Shown: positions 39,976-49,281, counted from the stretch's first letter. The stretch: DNA of 64,000 nt from Paenibacillus jilunlii (GCF_900102965.1 NZ_FNGM01000007.1:135689-199688), one strand, 5' to 3'. Notes: generated from the sequence alone by a model not told the origin. Made by a program: numbers and translations.

Positions 39976-41910
39976 ATGCAGAATTTCGGATTCGCAAGAG
40001 TCGCGGCCGCCTCCCCTGAACTGCGGGTTGCCGACTGCGAGTATAATGCAGCACAAATTATGGATGTGATTGGACAAGCGGATGAGAAGCAGGTGGAATA
40101 TCTGGTGCTGCCGGAGCTGTCCATTACCGGATATACCTGCGCGGATTTATTCCTGCAGCCGGTGCTGCAGGAAGCCGCACTGGCTGCCTTGCAGAAGATC
40201 GCCGCCGCTACCAAAGGGCGGAATCTGATCGTCATCGCCGGTTTGCCCGTTGCGATAAAAAGCAGGCTGTTCAACTGCGCTGCCGTACTGCAGCAAGGTA
40301 AAATTCTGGGGCTAGTAGTGAAGACCTGTATCCCCGGCTACAGTGAATTCTATGAGCCCCGCTGGTTTGCCGGAGCCGAAGAGCTGGAGATATCAGAGCT
40401 GCGGATGGGTGAAACGGCCGTGCCGATCGGCAATGATCTGATCTTTACCAGTGAAGGCAGCGGCATCTCCTTTGGTGTGGAAATCTGCGAGGATCTCTGG
40501 GTTCCGGTTCCTCCGAGCAGCCTGCTCGCCCAGGCCGGAGCTGTCTTGCTGTTCAACCCTTCGGCCAGCAATGAGCTGGTGGGCAAAGCGGATTACCGCC
40601 GCCAGCTGGTCTCCAGCCAATCCGCCTCCTGCGTGGCAGGTTATGTCTACGCCGGCTGCAATACCGGCGAATCGACAACGGATGTCGTATTCGGCGGCCA
40701 CTCGCTGATCGCCGAGAACGGACAGATGCTCGCGGAATCCGAGCGCTTCACCCATGAGAGCCGCATCATCATCGCCGACATCGATGTGCCAAGAATCCAG
40801 TATTCCCGCACAGTGATGGGCACCTTCCGGGCCGGCAAGGGCGGCCGCAACTACCGTGAGGTGCTCTATGCGGCACCGGGCGCCCTGCTTGAAGGACGGG
40901 AGCTGGCCCGCAGCCTCGCCGTGAACCCGTTTGTTCCCGGCAATCCGCAGCAGCGCGACGACCGCTGCCGGGAGATTCTCTCCATCCAGACCTCCGGCCT
41001 GATGAAGCGCATCCGCCATATCGGCACCAAGCAGGCGGTGATCGGCATCTCCGGCGGTCTGGATTCCACGTTGGCGCTGCTCGTTGCCGTCCGGGCGATG
41101 GAGCTGCTGGGCCGCCCGGCCAGCGATGTGCTGGCGGTCACCATGCCGGGCTTCGGCACGACGAACCGCACCTACGACAACGCCGTCGGCCTGATCAAGG
41201 CACTCGGCGCTTCGCTCAAGGTAGTGGACATCAAGGCCGCCTGCCTGCAGCATTTCGAGGATATCGGCCATGACAAGGATGTTCACGATCTGACTTATGA
41301 GAACGTTCAGGCCCGGGAACGCACGCAGATTCTGATGGACCTGGCCAACAAAAACGGCGGCATTGTGATCGGCACCGGCGATCTGTCGGAGCTCGCCCTC
41401 GGATGGTGCACCTATAACGGCGACCATATGTCTATGTACAGTGTCAACTCAGGTATTCCGAAGACGCTTATTCAATATGTCGTCGCCTGGTATGCCGACC
41501 ACGAGGCAGACGAGACCGTAAACAAGCTGCTCTACGACATCATCGACACGGGAATCAGTCCCGAGCTTCTGCCGCCATCCGCTACCGGCGAGATTGTCCA
41601 GCTTACGGAGAATATCCTCGGGCCTTATGTAGTGCATGATTTCTTCCTGTATTACATGCTGCGGACAGGCGCTTCTCCCGCAAAAATGTTCTACCTTGCC
41701 CGGCATGCTTTTGGCGACGCCTACCCCAAGGAGCAGCTGGTGAGCTGGCTCCGGGTATTCGTGACCCGCTTCTTCACCCAGCAGTTCAAGCGCTCCTGCC
41801 TCCCGGACGGACCGAAGGTCGGAACGGTCAGCCTCTCGCCGCGCGGCGACTGGCGTATGCCGAGCGACGCTTCTGCAGCGCTTTGGCTGCGTGAGGTCGA
41901 GGAGCTGTAA
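39976..41910 (+). CDS. nadE: NAD+ synthase, glutamine-dependent
   Basis: A 644-residue two-domain enzyme making NAD from deamido-NAD with ammonia from glutamine. The N-terminal nitrilase-type glutaminase has Glu47 (LPELSITGY), Lys116 (VVKTCIPGY) and Cys171 (VEICEDLW). The synthetase domain from about 330 has the PP-loop VIGISGGLDSTLALL, then GTTNRTYDNAVGL, GTGDLSELALGWCTYNGDHM and SPRGDWRMPSDAS. Length fits the Gln-dependent form. The ATG at 39976 is 6 bp after AGGTG; a GTG nine bases upstream is less likely. Monocistronic. Confidence 0.96.
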   Translation: MQNFGFARVAAASPELRVADCEYNAAQIMDVIGQADEKQVEYLVLPELSITGYTCADLFLQPVLQEAALAALQKIAAATKGRNLIVIAGLPVAIKSRLFNCAAVLQQGKILGLVVKTCIPGYSEFYEPRWFAGAEELEISELRMGETAVPIGNDLIFTSEGSGISFGVEICEDLWVPVPPSSLLAQAGAVLLFNPSASNELVGKADYRRQLVSSQSASCVAGYVYAGCNTGESTTDVVFGGHSLIAENGQMLAESERFTHESRIIIADIDVPRIQYSRTVMGTFRAGKGGRNYREVLYAAPGALLEGRELARSLAVNPFVPGNPQQRDDRCREILSIQTSGLMKRIRHIGTKQAVIGISGGLDSTLALLVAVRAMELLGRPASDVLAVTMPGFGTTNRTYDNAVGLIKALGASLKVVDIKAACLQHFEDIGHDKDVHDLTYENVQARERTQILMDLANKNGGIVIGTGDLSELALGWCTYNGDHMSMYSVNSGIPKTLIQYVVAWYADHEADETVNKLLYDIIDTGISPELLPPSATGEIVQLTENILGPYVVHDFFLYYMLRTGASPAKMFYLARHAFGDAYPKEQLVSWLRVFVTRFFTQQFKRSCLPDGPKVGTVSLSPRGDWRMPSDASAALWLREVEEL

Positions 41911-41958
41911 GCAGCAGCTGATCCGCTGGACAACCTGGCAGCATCCGAATACAAACAG

Positions 41959-41995
41959 CAACGGCTGCGCATCCATAAGGACAGCGCAGCCGTTG
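41959..41995. terminator. Terminator-like hairpin after nadE
   Basis: CAACGGCTGCGC pairs perfectly with GCGCAGCCGTTG. The T-run is poor. The stem nearly matches the one at 23348-23389. Confidence 0.6.
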
Positions 41996-42040
41996 TGATG
42001 TAGTATGACTTTTGGATCGAGACCGGGGCGGAAGGAGCTT

Positions 42041-42224
42041 AGTGGAAAAAGTGAACTTAATCCGGCCCATCTGGCTCCAGAACCATCTTTAGTGGGAAAA
42101 AGGTAATCTAATTCAGCCGATTCACCCTATTATGAGTAAAATTGCTTAAATTAAGTCTACTAATTCCAACTAACACTGGTGCAGAGCGCCTTCCAGCCGA
42201 TTTAGTTGTACTAATTCCACTTCG
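42041..42224. repeat. Family C repeat region between nadE and the GreA/B-type gene
   Basis: The 403-bp gap 41911-42313 has no gene. It carries AGTGGAAAAAGTGAACTTAA, AGTGGGAAAAAGGTAATCTA, then CTACTAATTCCAACTAAC and GTACTAATTCCACTTC. These words recur in direct or inverse orientation at about 2866-3045, 11139-11165 and 28796-28857. Confidence 0.55.
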
Positions 42225-42313
42225 ATCACCTTCCCACACGAAGCAGGCGCCCTTTCCATTGAACAGCACCAGAAGCACGGTTAAAAATAAGCTTTCCCAC
42301 CCTATCCCAACCG

Positions 42314-42766
42314 CTACCTCTGCTTTTCACGGACGGCATAATCATAGACGTTATTCAGTACAAGCACCTGGTCACTGCCAAGCGGAGTATGAACCGTTAC
42401 CGTCTCACCGGGTTCAGCCAGGAGCAGCGCTCTGCCCATAGGGGAGCAGAGGGAGATCGAATACTCATCCAGGCTGGATTCGCCGGGAATCACAATACGA
42501 TACGCGTCTGTCAGCGTTTCCGGGCCGATCCGCAGCGAAATCCAGGAGCCGACCAGCACCGTAGAGCGCGCTAGCTCATCACCGGTGCCGGACAAAATGC
42601 GCTGCACACATGCTTGATACTTCTCAATCAAAGCACGAATCTCCGCACGGTCCGCAGGCGATTCCATAGCTGTCCGTTCCAGAATGCCATAGGTATTCTC
42701 ATCAAAATATACAAGCTGGCGCACCAGCTCCTCACGCAAAGAATCCGTAATCAGACTATGGTTCAT
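42314..42766 (-). CDS. GreA/GreB family elongation factor
   Basis: A 150-residue protein with the GreA/B domain arrangement. The N-terminal part is a helical coiled-coil-like region (LREELVRQLVYFDENTYGIL, MESPADRAEIRALIEKYQA). The C-terminal FKBP-like domain has VGSWISLRIGPETLTDAYRI, SISLCSPMGRALLLAEPGET and TVHTPLGSDQVLVL. These proteins rescue backtracked RNA polymerase; short paralogues such as Rnk bind polymerase without cleavage stimulation. The main housekeeping GreA is usually elsewhere, so this is probably a paralogue. The ATG at 42766 is favoured over GTG at 42778. Confidence 0.83.
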   Translation of the reverse strand: MNHSLITDSLREELVRQLVYFDENTYGILERTAMESPADRAEIRALIEKYQACVQRILSGTGDELARSTVLVGSWISLRIGPETLTDAYRIVIPGESSLDEYSISLCSPMGRALLLAEPGETVTVHTPLGSDQVLVLNNVYDYAVREKQR

Positions 42767-42945
42767 AGTAGATTTCACCCGCTTTCTTCATCCGGTCTTG
42801 CTCGAAAACCTGCACTTGTCCTCTCATTTCGCTCATTCCTTCCATATAGTAAAATAGATCCCGCTATGGGGATCTATCTATAACATATCATCTTTTGTCA
42901 GAAATACAAGGCCAATCCGCCTTTACCGCCGTTTGCCCTTATTGA

Positions 42946-43851
42946 TTAACGTTTGCCGGTTTCTGCTCTGCTGTACATATTCAGCTCCTGCAGCCGGATC
43001 AGCACCTTGCCGAAGCGTCCTCCCTGCTTAACCTGCACCTTGCCGTCAGGATAAGTGCGGTGCACATATTCCGTAACGGTCCGGCGGGCCGCCTCATCCG
43101 CGGGCAGCTTATGATGCTTCAGGAGCATCAGTGTCTCCTTGATCGCCTCCTCGCTGGAGAGCTCGGTGCTTTTCATCTCGCGTGTGATCAGCGACTCAAA
43201 CGAATATCCCTTCAGATAGAGCAAGTGGGTTAAATAAGCCATATCCGAGCTTTTCACATGCCATTCATGCCCGTCCAGCAAAGGAAGCACCTCATTCAGC
43301 AGACTGTTCTCTCTGTCCCCTGCATTCAGGCTGATGTAGCAGTACTTGCGCGCACAGCTGAGCACACTCTCCACACTCTCCCAATCCACAACCACCGGAG
43401 ACATGGATACAAAGACCAGATCGAAAGCGCCCTTCCAGCCTTTGGCATCAAGATCCACATGTTCAAACCGCTCACGCACCAGCTCTACCTGTCCCGGATC
43501 GAACCTGGCGGTATTCTCCATGAACAGCTCGGATAATGGAAGGTTCGGCTCCACTGCGGTAACTCTCGCCCCTCTGTCGGCAAAAGGAACCGTGAACCCG
43601 CCCGAAGCCGCACCCACATCCAATACAGACAGTCCTTCAAAGTCGACACCCTGGCCTTCAAGCCAGCCGATAATCCGCTCGCTTCTGCGTCTTCCTCCTT
43701 CACTGAACACTTCTTCATTAAACGACTTCGCTTTATGGTCAAAGGTGCGTGCCATGTCCATCCCCGACTGCTTGAACCTGTTGCCCGTCGCCTCCGGGTC
43801 CTCTTTCCAGGCCTTTTCCCATACATCGGCATTAAATAAATCGGTTGTCAT
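42946..43851 (-). CDS. Class I SAM-dependent methyltransferase
   Basis: A 301-residue methyltransferase with a Rossmann SAM-binding core. LSVLDVGAASGGFTVPFADR (74-93) is motif I, VTAVEPN (about 97-103) the acidic strand, and DLVFVSMSPVVV (near 144) motif IV. The C-terminal region (170-301) is helical and basic. The substrate is unknown; similar proteins in Firmicutes lie next to Rrf2 regulators, as here (the Rrf2 gene starts about 500 bp upstream on the same strand). The two genes may form one transcript. Confidence 0.82.
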   Translation of the reverse strand: MTTDLFNADVWEKAWKEDPEATGNRFKQSGMDMARTFDHKAKSFNEEVFSEGGRRRSERIIGWLEGQGVDFEGLSVLDVGAASGGFTVPFADRGARVTAVEPNLPLSELFMENTARFDPGQVELVRERFEHVDLDAKGWKGAFDLVFVSMSPVVVDWESVESVLSCARKYCYISLNAGDRENSLLNEVLPLLDGHEWHVKSSDMAYLTHLLYLKGYSFESLITREMKSTELSSEEAIKETLMLLKHHKLPADEAARRTVTEYVHRTYPDGKVQVKQGGRFGKVLIRLQELNMYSRAETGKR

Positions 43852-43947
43852 TTCAGTTCATCCCTTTCCAAGATCGTTAATTTCAAGCTTTTACAGATTT
43901 AAAAGACTATCTATATCTATAATCATTCCGCCAAAAACGGCGGATGA

Positions 43948-44346
43948 TCAGTCCACCGTCATTTTTCCGGCAAGCTCGGACATCTTCTTGTTCTGCAGAT
44001 ACTGCTCCATCTGCCGCTCCGCTTCGACCATCTCCTGCTGAATCAGACACTTGCTGGAGTGGTTGAGCGTACAATCGAACAACGAAGCCGTACCTTCAAT
44101 GGCATGAATGATGTCCAGAAAAGAAATCTCTTCCTGCTTGCGCTTCAGCCGGTACCCGCCGTTCGCACCGGATGCGGACTCGATGAGATCCGCCTTTACC
44201 AGCTTGGTCAGGATCTTCGACAGATATGTGGGAGATACCCCCTGCCGTTCCGCGAGCAGCTGTACACCTATTGGCTTGTTCGGTGCAGCAGACACCAGAT
44301 AGAGCATTGTGTGCAGCGCATAGTTGGTTGCCTTTGAATACTTCAT
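43948..44346 (-). CDS. Rrf2 family transcriptional regulator
   Basis: A 132-residue regulator with the Rrf2 winged helix: MKYSKATNYALHTMLYL at the N-terminus, RQGVSPTYLSKILTKLVKAD (about 35-54) as the recognition unit and SGANGGYRLKR as the wing. Only two cysteines in the loop (DCTLNHSSKC) are present, whereas Fe-S members such as IscR have three, so cluster binding is doubtful; YwnA-like sensors are an alternative. The ATG at 44346 has AGGTGG at 6 bp. It probably regulates itself and the methyltransferase downstream. Confidence 0.88.
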   Translation of the reverse strand: MKYSKATNYALHTMLYLVSAAPNKPIGVQLLAERQGVSPTYLSKILTKLVKADLIESASGANGGYRLKRKQEEISFLDIIHAIEGTASLFDCTLNHSSKCLIQQEMVEAERQMEQYLQNKKMSELAGKMTVD

Positions 44347-44400
44347 GAACATCCACCTCAATCAAAGACTTTATTAATCTATAATAGCGCTAAAGAAAGC

Positions 44401-44452
44401 AAAAAGCAAACGGAGACTTTAACAGCCGTTCACTGCCGAAATCCGTTTGCTT
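44401..44452 (-). terminator. Terminator of the rhamnosidase gene
   Basis: Minus-strand GCAAACGGA pairs with TCCGTTTGC and is followed by TTTTTGC. Confidence 0.65.
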
Positions 44453-44472
44453 CCTTCATTGTTACTCTTAGC

Positions 44473-47136
44473 TCATTTCGCGCCCAGCTTATAAGTAAAC
44501 CTATAGTCCCCGGAGCCCAGTATTACTTTCACCTTATGCTCTAGCTGCTCTGTGGAATGTACGCCGGCGGTCCGCTCAAGCGGCACATCACCCTCCAGCA
44601 CACGGGCCAGACTGGCATTCGGGAGATATAGCGTTGCAGAAGTGTTCGGCGGCACCGAAACGGACATTTCCATTTGATCCGCAGTTATACTCCATTCCGA
44701 GCGGATGCGCCCGTACATCGTTTCAAGCGTGGCTGCAGTCCAGGTCAGATCCCCGCCCGGCTGCGGCTTGATCACAAATTCCTTGTATCCCGGATGCGCT
44801 TCATCCAGTTCAATGCCTGCAACATGGCGGTACAAAAAATCCCCGATGGCTCCATACGCATAATGATTGAACGAATTCATATCCTTGCTCCAGAAGCTTC
44901 CGTCCTCCTTTATCCCGTCCCAGTGCTCCCAGATGGTCGTCGCTCCTCGGGTCACCTGGTACAGCCAAGAGGGATAGTCGGTCTGCAGCAGCAATTTGTA
45001 GGCCGCATCCGTATGCCCCGCTTCACTTAACACAAGGTTGAGATAAGGTGTGCCCACAAACCCGGTGGTGAGATGGTGGCCGCTTTCTTCCAGGAGCTTC
45101 AGGAGTTTGTCTGTTGTTCTTGCTTTTGCCAGGCCTTCCACCAGCCCGAACATCAGGGCCAATACACAGGCTGTCTGTGTGGGTACGGATAAACGCCCCG
45201 AAGGCGTGATAAACTCCCGGTTAAAAGCTTCTTTAATGCGGCTGTGCAGGTCCGAGTAATGTTGGGCGTCTTCAGTTCTCCCCAATACATCGGCCGTCTT
45301 CTGCAGAAGCTGAACGGAATAAGCATAAAAGGCAGTTGCGATCAAATCGGTATCCGTAGCACCTTTGTAGCTGTCCGGTTTGGCATCCAGTCCCAGCCAG
45401 TCGCCAAAATGAAACCCCGTGTTCCACAGATATTCATCTTGGCCCTGCTTGCGGATATACTCCACCCAGCCTCGCATGCTTGGATACTGCTGTTCAAGGA
45501 TACGCTTATCCCCGTAACATTGGTACAGCGTCCAGGGACAGATCACGGCGGCGTCGCCCCATGCCGCAGACGAATGCTCATTTTCTCCCAGGACGTTCGG
45601 GATCACGAACGGAACACCGCCATTGTCCAGTTGATCGGCAGACAGGTCTTTGAGCCATTTGGTGAAAAACGGCGCCACATTCATCAGATACGCGGAGGTG
45701 CGGATGAACATCTGCGCATCCCCGGTCCAGCCGAGCCGCTCATCCCGCTGCGGGCAATCCGTCGGCACATCGACAAAGTTGCCTTTTTGGCCCCACAGGA
45801 TATTGTGCTGGAGCTGGTTGATCAGGGGATTGGAGCACGCGAAGGAGCCTGTGTGCTCCATATCCGAATGAAGCACAATCCCCGTGAAATCCTGCAGCGA
45901 AGACTCCTCGCCGAACCCGGTCAGCTGCACGTAGCGGAATCCATGGAAGGTAAACCGCGGCTCATAGCTTTCCGGGCCCCCGCCTTTGGCTATATACGTG
46001 ATCTTCTGTCCGGCGCCTCTCAGATTCTCGGTATAGACATTGCCGTCCCGGTCCAGCACCTCGAAATGAACCAGCTCCACCTGCCGCCCGCGCGGGGCAT
46101 CCAGGGAAAATTGCATCCAGCCGACCATATTTTGCCCCATATCAAGCACGGTTTCACCGGCAGGCGTCTTAAGCAGCTTAAGCGGCTTGATCTGCTCAAT
46201 TTTTTTTACCGGAACATTCTCCTGCGCCACCAGAATCTCCTTCGAATGCGCGATGAGCTCGACCTTGGACCAGCTGCTGTCGTCATAACCGGCCTGGCTG
46301 AACCCGCTCAGCTCCAGACGGGCATCATAGGTCTCTCCATGATAAAGCTCCGACATCAGAATCGGGCCGGCGGCGGCAGTCCAGTGCTCACCCGTCGCAA
46401 ATATCTGCTCGCTCCCATCCTCATAGGCCAGATGGATTTGCATCAGCAATGCGGTGCGGCTGCCAAAAATATGCCTGCGGTTATCCCAGGCCAGGTTCCC
46501 CTTGTACCAGCCGTTCCCCAGCCAGGCGCCCACAGCATTCTCTCCGGCTGCAATCTGCGCTGTAATATCATAAGTCTGCACCTGCAGCCGTTGACCGTAG
46601 CTGGTCCAGCCCGGGGTCAGATAACCATCGCCTACGCGCATGCCGTTGAGTTCCAGTTCATACAGCCCGAGAGCAGTCGCATACATTCTGGCCTTAAGCG
46701 GTTTAGCAGAGGTGTGAAAGCTGCCCCGAAGGAGCGGACACTGCTCTGCTTCTACACCGAGTAGAGACAGCGGGGCGCTGATCCATTCAGCCTGCCACTC
46801 CTCCTGTGCCAGCAGCCCCATCTCCCAAAATGCAGTTTCCGACCATTCTGTACTCCGGTTCTCCATATCCCACACTCTTACCCGGTAGTAATAACGCTCC
46901 CGTGAGCGCAGCAGCAGTTCCGCCAGTTCCACATGGGCCGATTGCTCCGAAACCACCCTCCCGGAACTCCATAATATCCGGCGGAAGTCCGCTTCAGCAG
47001 AGACCTCGATCTCATAGGACTGCTGCAGCACATTCCGTTCCTCCGATAGAAGCTGCCAGCTGATTCTTGGGAAGCGCACATCAAGCCCGACCGGATTTTC
47101 CTTATACTCCACACGTAACTTTTGAACCGTCAGCAT
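44473..47136 (-). CDS. Alpha-L-rhamnosidase, glycoside hydrolase family 78
   Basis: An 887-residue GH78 enzyme releasing rhamnose from rhamnogalacturonan or glycosides. The Bac_rhamnosid_N domain (about 140-330) includes ALGLYELELNGMRVGDGYLT and ENAVGAWLGNGWYKG. The alpha/alpha barrel shows the hallmark VDVPTDCPQRDERLGWTGDA with its acidic residues. WGDAAVICPWTLYQCYGD and TTIWEHWDG complete the barrel. No signal peptide: intracellular, acting on imported oligomers. The ATG at 47136 follows GGGGTGG. A divergent AraC regulator begins 154 bp away. Confidence 0.94.
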   Translation of the reverse strand: MLTVQKLRVEYKENPVGLDVRFPRISWQLLSEERNVLQQSYEIEVSAEADFRRILWSSGRVVSEQSAHVELAELLLRSRERYYYRVRVWDMENRSTEWSETAFWEMGLLAQEEWQAEWISAPLSLLGVEAEQCPLLRGSFHTSAKPLKARMYATALGLYELELNGMRVGDGYLTPGWTSYGQRLQVQTYDITAQIAAGENAVGAWLGNGWYKGNLAWDNRRHIFGSRTALLMQIHLAYEDGSEQIFATGEHWTAAAGPILMSELYHGETYDARLELSGFSQAGYDDSSWSKVELIAHSKEILVAQENVPVKKIEQIKPLKLLKTPAGETVLDMGQNMVGWMQFSLDAPRGRQVELVHFEVLDRDGNVYTENLRGAGQKITYIAKGGGPESYEPRFTFHGFRYVQLTGFGEESSLQDFTGIVLHSDMEHTGSFACSNPLINQLQHNILWGQKGNFVDVPTDCPQRDERLGWTGDAQMFIRTSAYLMNVAPFFTKWLKDLSADQLDNGGVPFVIPNVLGENEHSSAAWGDAAVICPWTLYQCYGDKRILEQQYPSMRGWVEYIRKQGQDEYLWNTGFHFGDWLGLDAKPDSYKGATDTDLIATAFYAYSVQLLQKTADVLGRTEDAQHYSDLHSRIKEAFNREFITPSGRLSVPTQTACVLALMFGLVEGLAKARTTDKLLKLLEESGHHLTTGFVGTPYLNLVLSEAGHTDAAYKLLLQTDYPSWLYQVTRGATTIWEHWDGIKEDGSFWSKDMNSFNHYAYGAIGDFLYRHVAGIELDEAHPGYKEFVIKPQPGGDLTWTAATLETMYGRIRSEWSITADQMEMSVSVPPNTSATLYLPNASLARVLEGDVPLERTAGVHSTEQLEHKVKVILGSGDYRFTYKLGAK

Positions 47137-47289
47137 CCTGTCCACCCCGTCTTTTCTTGGATTCACCCTATAATTTTGAAACGCTTTCTATTACAATTAT
47201 AAGAATTCAAATCCATTCTATTACCTGTAAAAAAGACATTTCACCTGCGCAAAAAGGACTTTTGGTCCAGCGGAGAAAGGGGTGGACGG

Positions 47290-48216
47290 GTGAATTCTGC
47301 AAACCATACGCTGAAAGGCGAAAGCTTTTTCGAAAAAAATCTGCTCCTGTACGTGAACCGTGCTACAGAGACTTATCAGCTTCCGCTTCATTCCCATGAT
47401 TTCATCGAGCTGGCCTTCGTTGCGGAAGGCAAGGGGTTCCACTATATAGAACAGGAGGTTCACCATGCCTTCAAAGGACAGTTGTATTTCATTCCCATCG
47501 GCGTCTCCCATGTCTTCCGGCCGTCGTCGCCCGAATCCCTTAAAGAACCGCTTGTAGTCTACAATTGTTTGTTTACACCCGGGCTGCTGGAAGGACTGGT
47601 TTCGGTTATTCCGGACCCGGCGATTGCCGAATATGCGGCACAGATCCGAAATCACCAGGTTTCTGCGTTCTCAGTCACCGACCTTCATAGCTCCATTGAG
47701 AATCTCTTTCTCTCGCTGCACCGGGAGTACAATTTACCGCAGACCGGCTCCGGCACCTATTTATTGTCCCTGTTCATTCAACTGGTGGTTACCCTCTACC
47801 GCTTCAAGCATGATGAGCTTCATTTTCCGGTGAACAAGCACACGCGATTCCTGCATGTTCTCCGCTATATCCAGCAGGAGTATGCCCAGGATATCACCTT
47901 GTCCCATCTTGCCCAGGCCTTTGAGTGGAGTGAACGTCATCTGCAGCGGTTGTTCCAAGCGCACACCGGCCAGACCTTTCACCATTTCCTGCAAAATGTC
48001 CGGATTCAAAAAAGCTGCGGGCTGCTGGCCCGGCAGCCGCACACTCCCCTCCCGCTCATTGCCGAGCAGGTGGGGTACCGTGACACCAAAACCTTCAGCC
48101 TGGTCTTCAAACGGATTATTGGCAAAACCCCCGGCGGGTTCCGGCAAGAAGCGGAAACTGCTGCGGCGACAGCAGGCGGGGCCAATAATAGCAAATCGCA
48201 ACAGCAGCTTTATTAG
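47290..48216 (+). CDS. AraC family transcriptional regulator
   Basis: A 308-residue regulator. An N-terminal cupin-like sensor (LPLHSHDFIELAFVAEGKGF and FKGQLYFIPIGVSHVFRPS) precedes a double HTH AraC domain (about 185-285) with DITLSHLAQAFEWSERHLQR and TFHHFLQNVRIQKSCGLLAR. The start is GTG at 47290 with AAAGGGG 7 bp upstream. Divergent position beside the GH78 gene suggests that it responds to rhamnose or a rhamnoside and activates that gene; this is inference. The C-terminal 20 residues are low-complexity. Confidence 0.9.
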   Translation: MNSANHTLKGESFFEKNLLLYVNRATETYQLPLHSHDFIELAFVAEGKGFHYIEQEVHHAFKGQLYFIPIGVSHVFRPSSPESLKEPLVVYNCLFTPGLLEGLVSVIPDPAIAEYAAQIRNHQVSAFSVTDLHSSIENLFLSLHREYNLPQTGSGTYLLSLFIQLVVTLYRFKHDELHFPVNKHTRFLHVLRYIQQEYAQDITLSHLAQAFEWSERHLQRLFQAHTGQTFHHFLQNVRIQKSCGLLARQPHTPLPLIAEQVGYRDTKTFSLVFKRIIGKTPGGFRQEAETAAATAGGANNSKSQQQLY

Positions 48217-48270
48217 CAGCAGGCTGAGCGATGGCTTACAATATTCCGTACAATAAGAAGCGTTCCTATT

Positions 48271-48319
48271 GAAAAAGAGGCCGCCCCGTGTCATTGCAGC
48301 CAATGACGGAGCAGCCTCT
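48271..48319 (-). terminator. Terminator between the AraC and stalk-domain genes
   Basis: AGAGGC..CCGTGTCATTG pairs with CAATGACGG..GCCTCT; the minus-strand end has TTTTT. It may also end the convergent araC transcript. Confidence 0.75.
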
Positions 48320-48373
48320 AATATTGGATTTTTTACAGCGGTTTACATTGCAGTTCCGCTGGCCATGCCCGTT

Positions 48374-48895
48374 CTACTTCTGCAGTTCGGCATCCTTTTG
48401 CTGGAGCAGATCGGCGTATTCGTCTTTATATTGCTCCAGCTTGTCCTTCAGGCCGCCATTGTCAGGATCGGCCTTCAGCTTGCTGCTTGTGGACAGGATG
48501 TTGTCGACAACGGTATCTATTTTGCTGTCAATCGCCTTGATCTTGCCTTTGGTTACGGCTGTTCCGGAGTCTGCTGTCAGCGTGGGCACCGGGCCCATTG
48601 TAATGCCTGCATTCTTATCGGCCAGCGACGGCAGAGCCGCCGCCTCTTTTTCGTCCAGACTGATGGTCCTGCCTGATAGAGAAACCTTATATCCTGCCAG
48701 CTCCCCGATTGCCCGGACCGGCGCATAACTTTTGCCGTCAATTACAATGGCTGGGACCGCCAGTTTCTTGCCGTACACGTTTACGGTGTATTCTGCTTGA
48801 ATTGTCTTGCCCACTAGACTTGTAGAAGCCCCGATCGCCTGGGTACCGATCATCAGTACCGCACCGGCTAGGAAGCCGGCAGCAAGCTTTTTCAT
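48374..48895 (-). CDS. Exported protein with copper amine oxidase N-terminal-like (stalk) domain
   Basis: A 173-residue secreted protein. The signal peptide is MKKLAAGFLAGAVLMIGTQAIGA. A stalk domain of the type frequent in Paenibacillus follows: YTVNVYGKKLAVPAIVIDGK and SYAPVRAIGELAGYKVSLSG (about 57-76). The C-terminal half is a predicted helical coiled coil (IKAIDSKIDTVVDNIL, KDKLEQYKDEYADLLQQKD). No enzymatic residues; probably cell-surface associated. Nothing in the neighbourhood indicates a pathway. Confidence 0.78.
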   Translation of the reverse strand: MKKLAAGFLAGAVLMIGTQAIGASTSLVGKTIQAEYTVNVYGKKLAVPAIVIDGKSYAPVRAIGELAGYKVSLSGRTISLDEKEAAALPSLADKNAGITMGPVPTLTADSGTAVTKGKIKAIDSKIDTVVDNILSTSSKLKADPDNGGLKDKLEQYKDEYADLLQQKDAELQK

Positions 48896-49063
48896 AAGAA
48901 GTTCACTCCCCGTAAAATACTATACTTCCTAGTTTACCATTTTACGGCGATAGATGGCGAACTTGCTGAGAAACTGTACTTTTCCAGCTTTTTATATCAA
49001 ATTTTAGCGAAATCATAGCAGCTTTTTTTCAAATAAATATGGTATAGTCATCAATGTTAAGCC

Positions 49064-49281
49064 TATATAAATTGAACTTGTGATTTTTCTATTTGGGATT
49101 GGCCGTGACTCCAGAGAATGTTTGGACTTCCGGCCGCTGTTGTCTGCAGATTTCTTGATTATAACCCGCTGTTCGCGGTGGAAATCCGCAGACAAAGGCG
49201 GACGCTACCGCTCCTACAGTTCCAAACTTCTCCTCCGCCACTTTTCCCTTCATTGTAATATTTTCAAGTTCAATTTATATA
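49064..49281. mobile_element. MITE-like element, Family B repeat copy 1 (complete)
   Basis: A 218-bp element bounded by perfect 17-bp inverted repeats: TATATAAATTGAACTTG at 49064-49080 and its complement at 49265-49281. Inside are GAATGTTTGGACTTCCGGCC and a two-tier hairpin (TGTCTGCAGATTTC against GAAATCCGCAGACA around CCGCTGTTCGCGG). Parts of it recur at 51757-51866 and 63172-63266. It has no transposase and no credible gene, so it would be non-autonomous. It occupies the gap before yjdI; the rest of 48896-49063 has no gene. Confidence 0.6.

Noticed and set aside
45244..46764. A 506-codon plus-strand frame opposite the rhamnosidase
   Set aside because: It arises from GC-rich third positions of the GH78 gene. 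It has no ribosome site or domain, and the minus-strand protein is unambiguous.
47175..47190. GAAACGCTTTC before the rhamnosidase as a CcpA cre site
   Set aside because: It is one base short of the cre consensus and fails when aligned to it, so I do not report it as a site.
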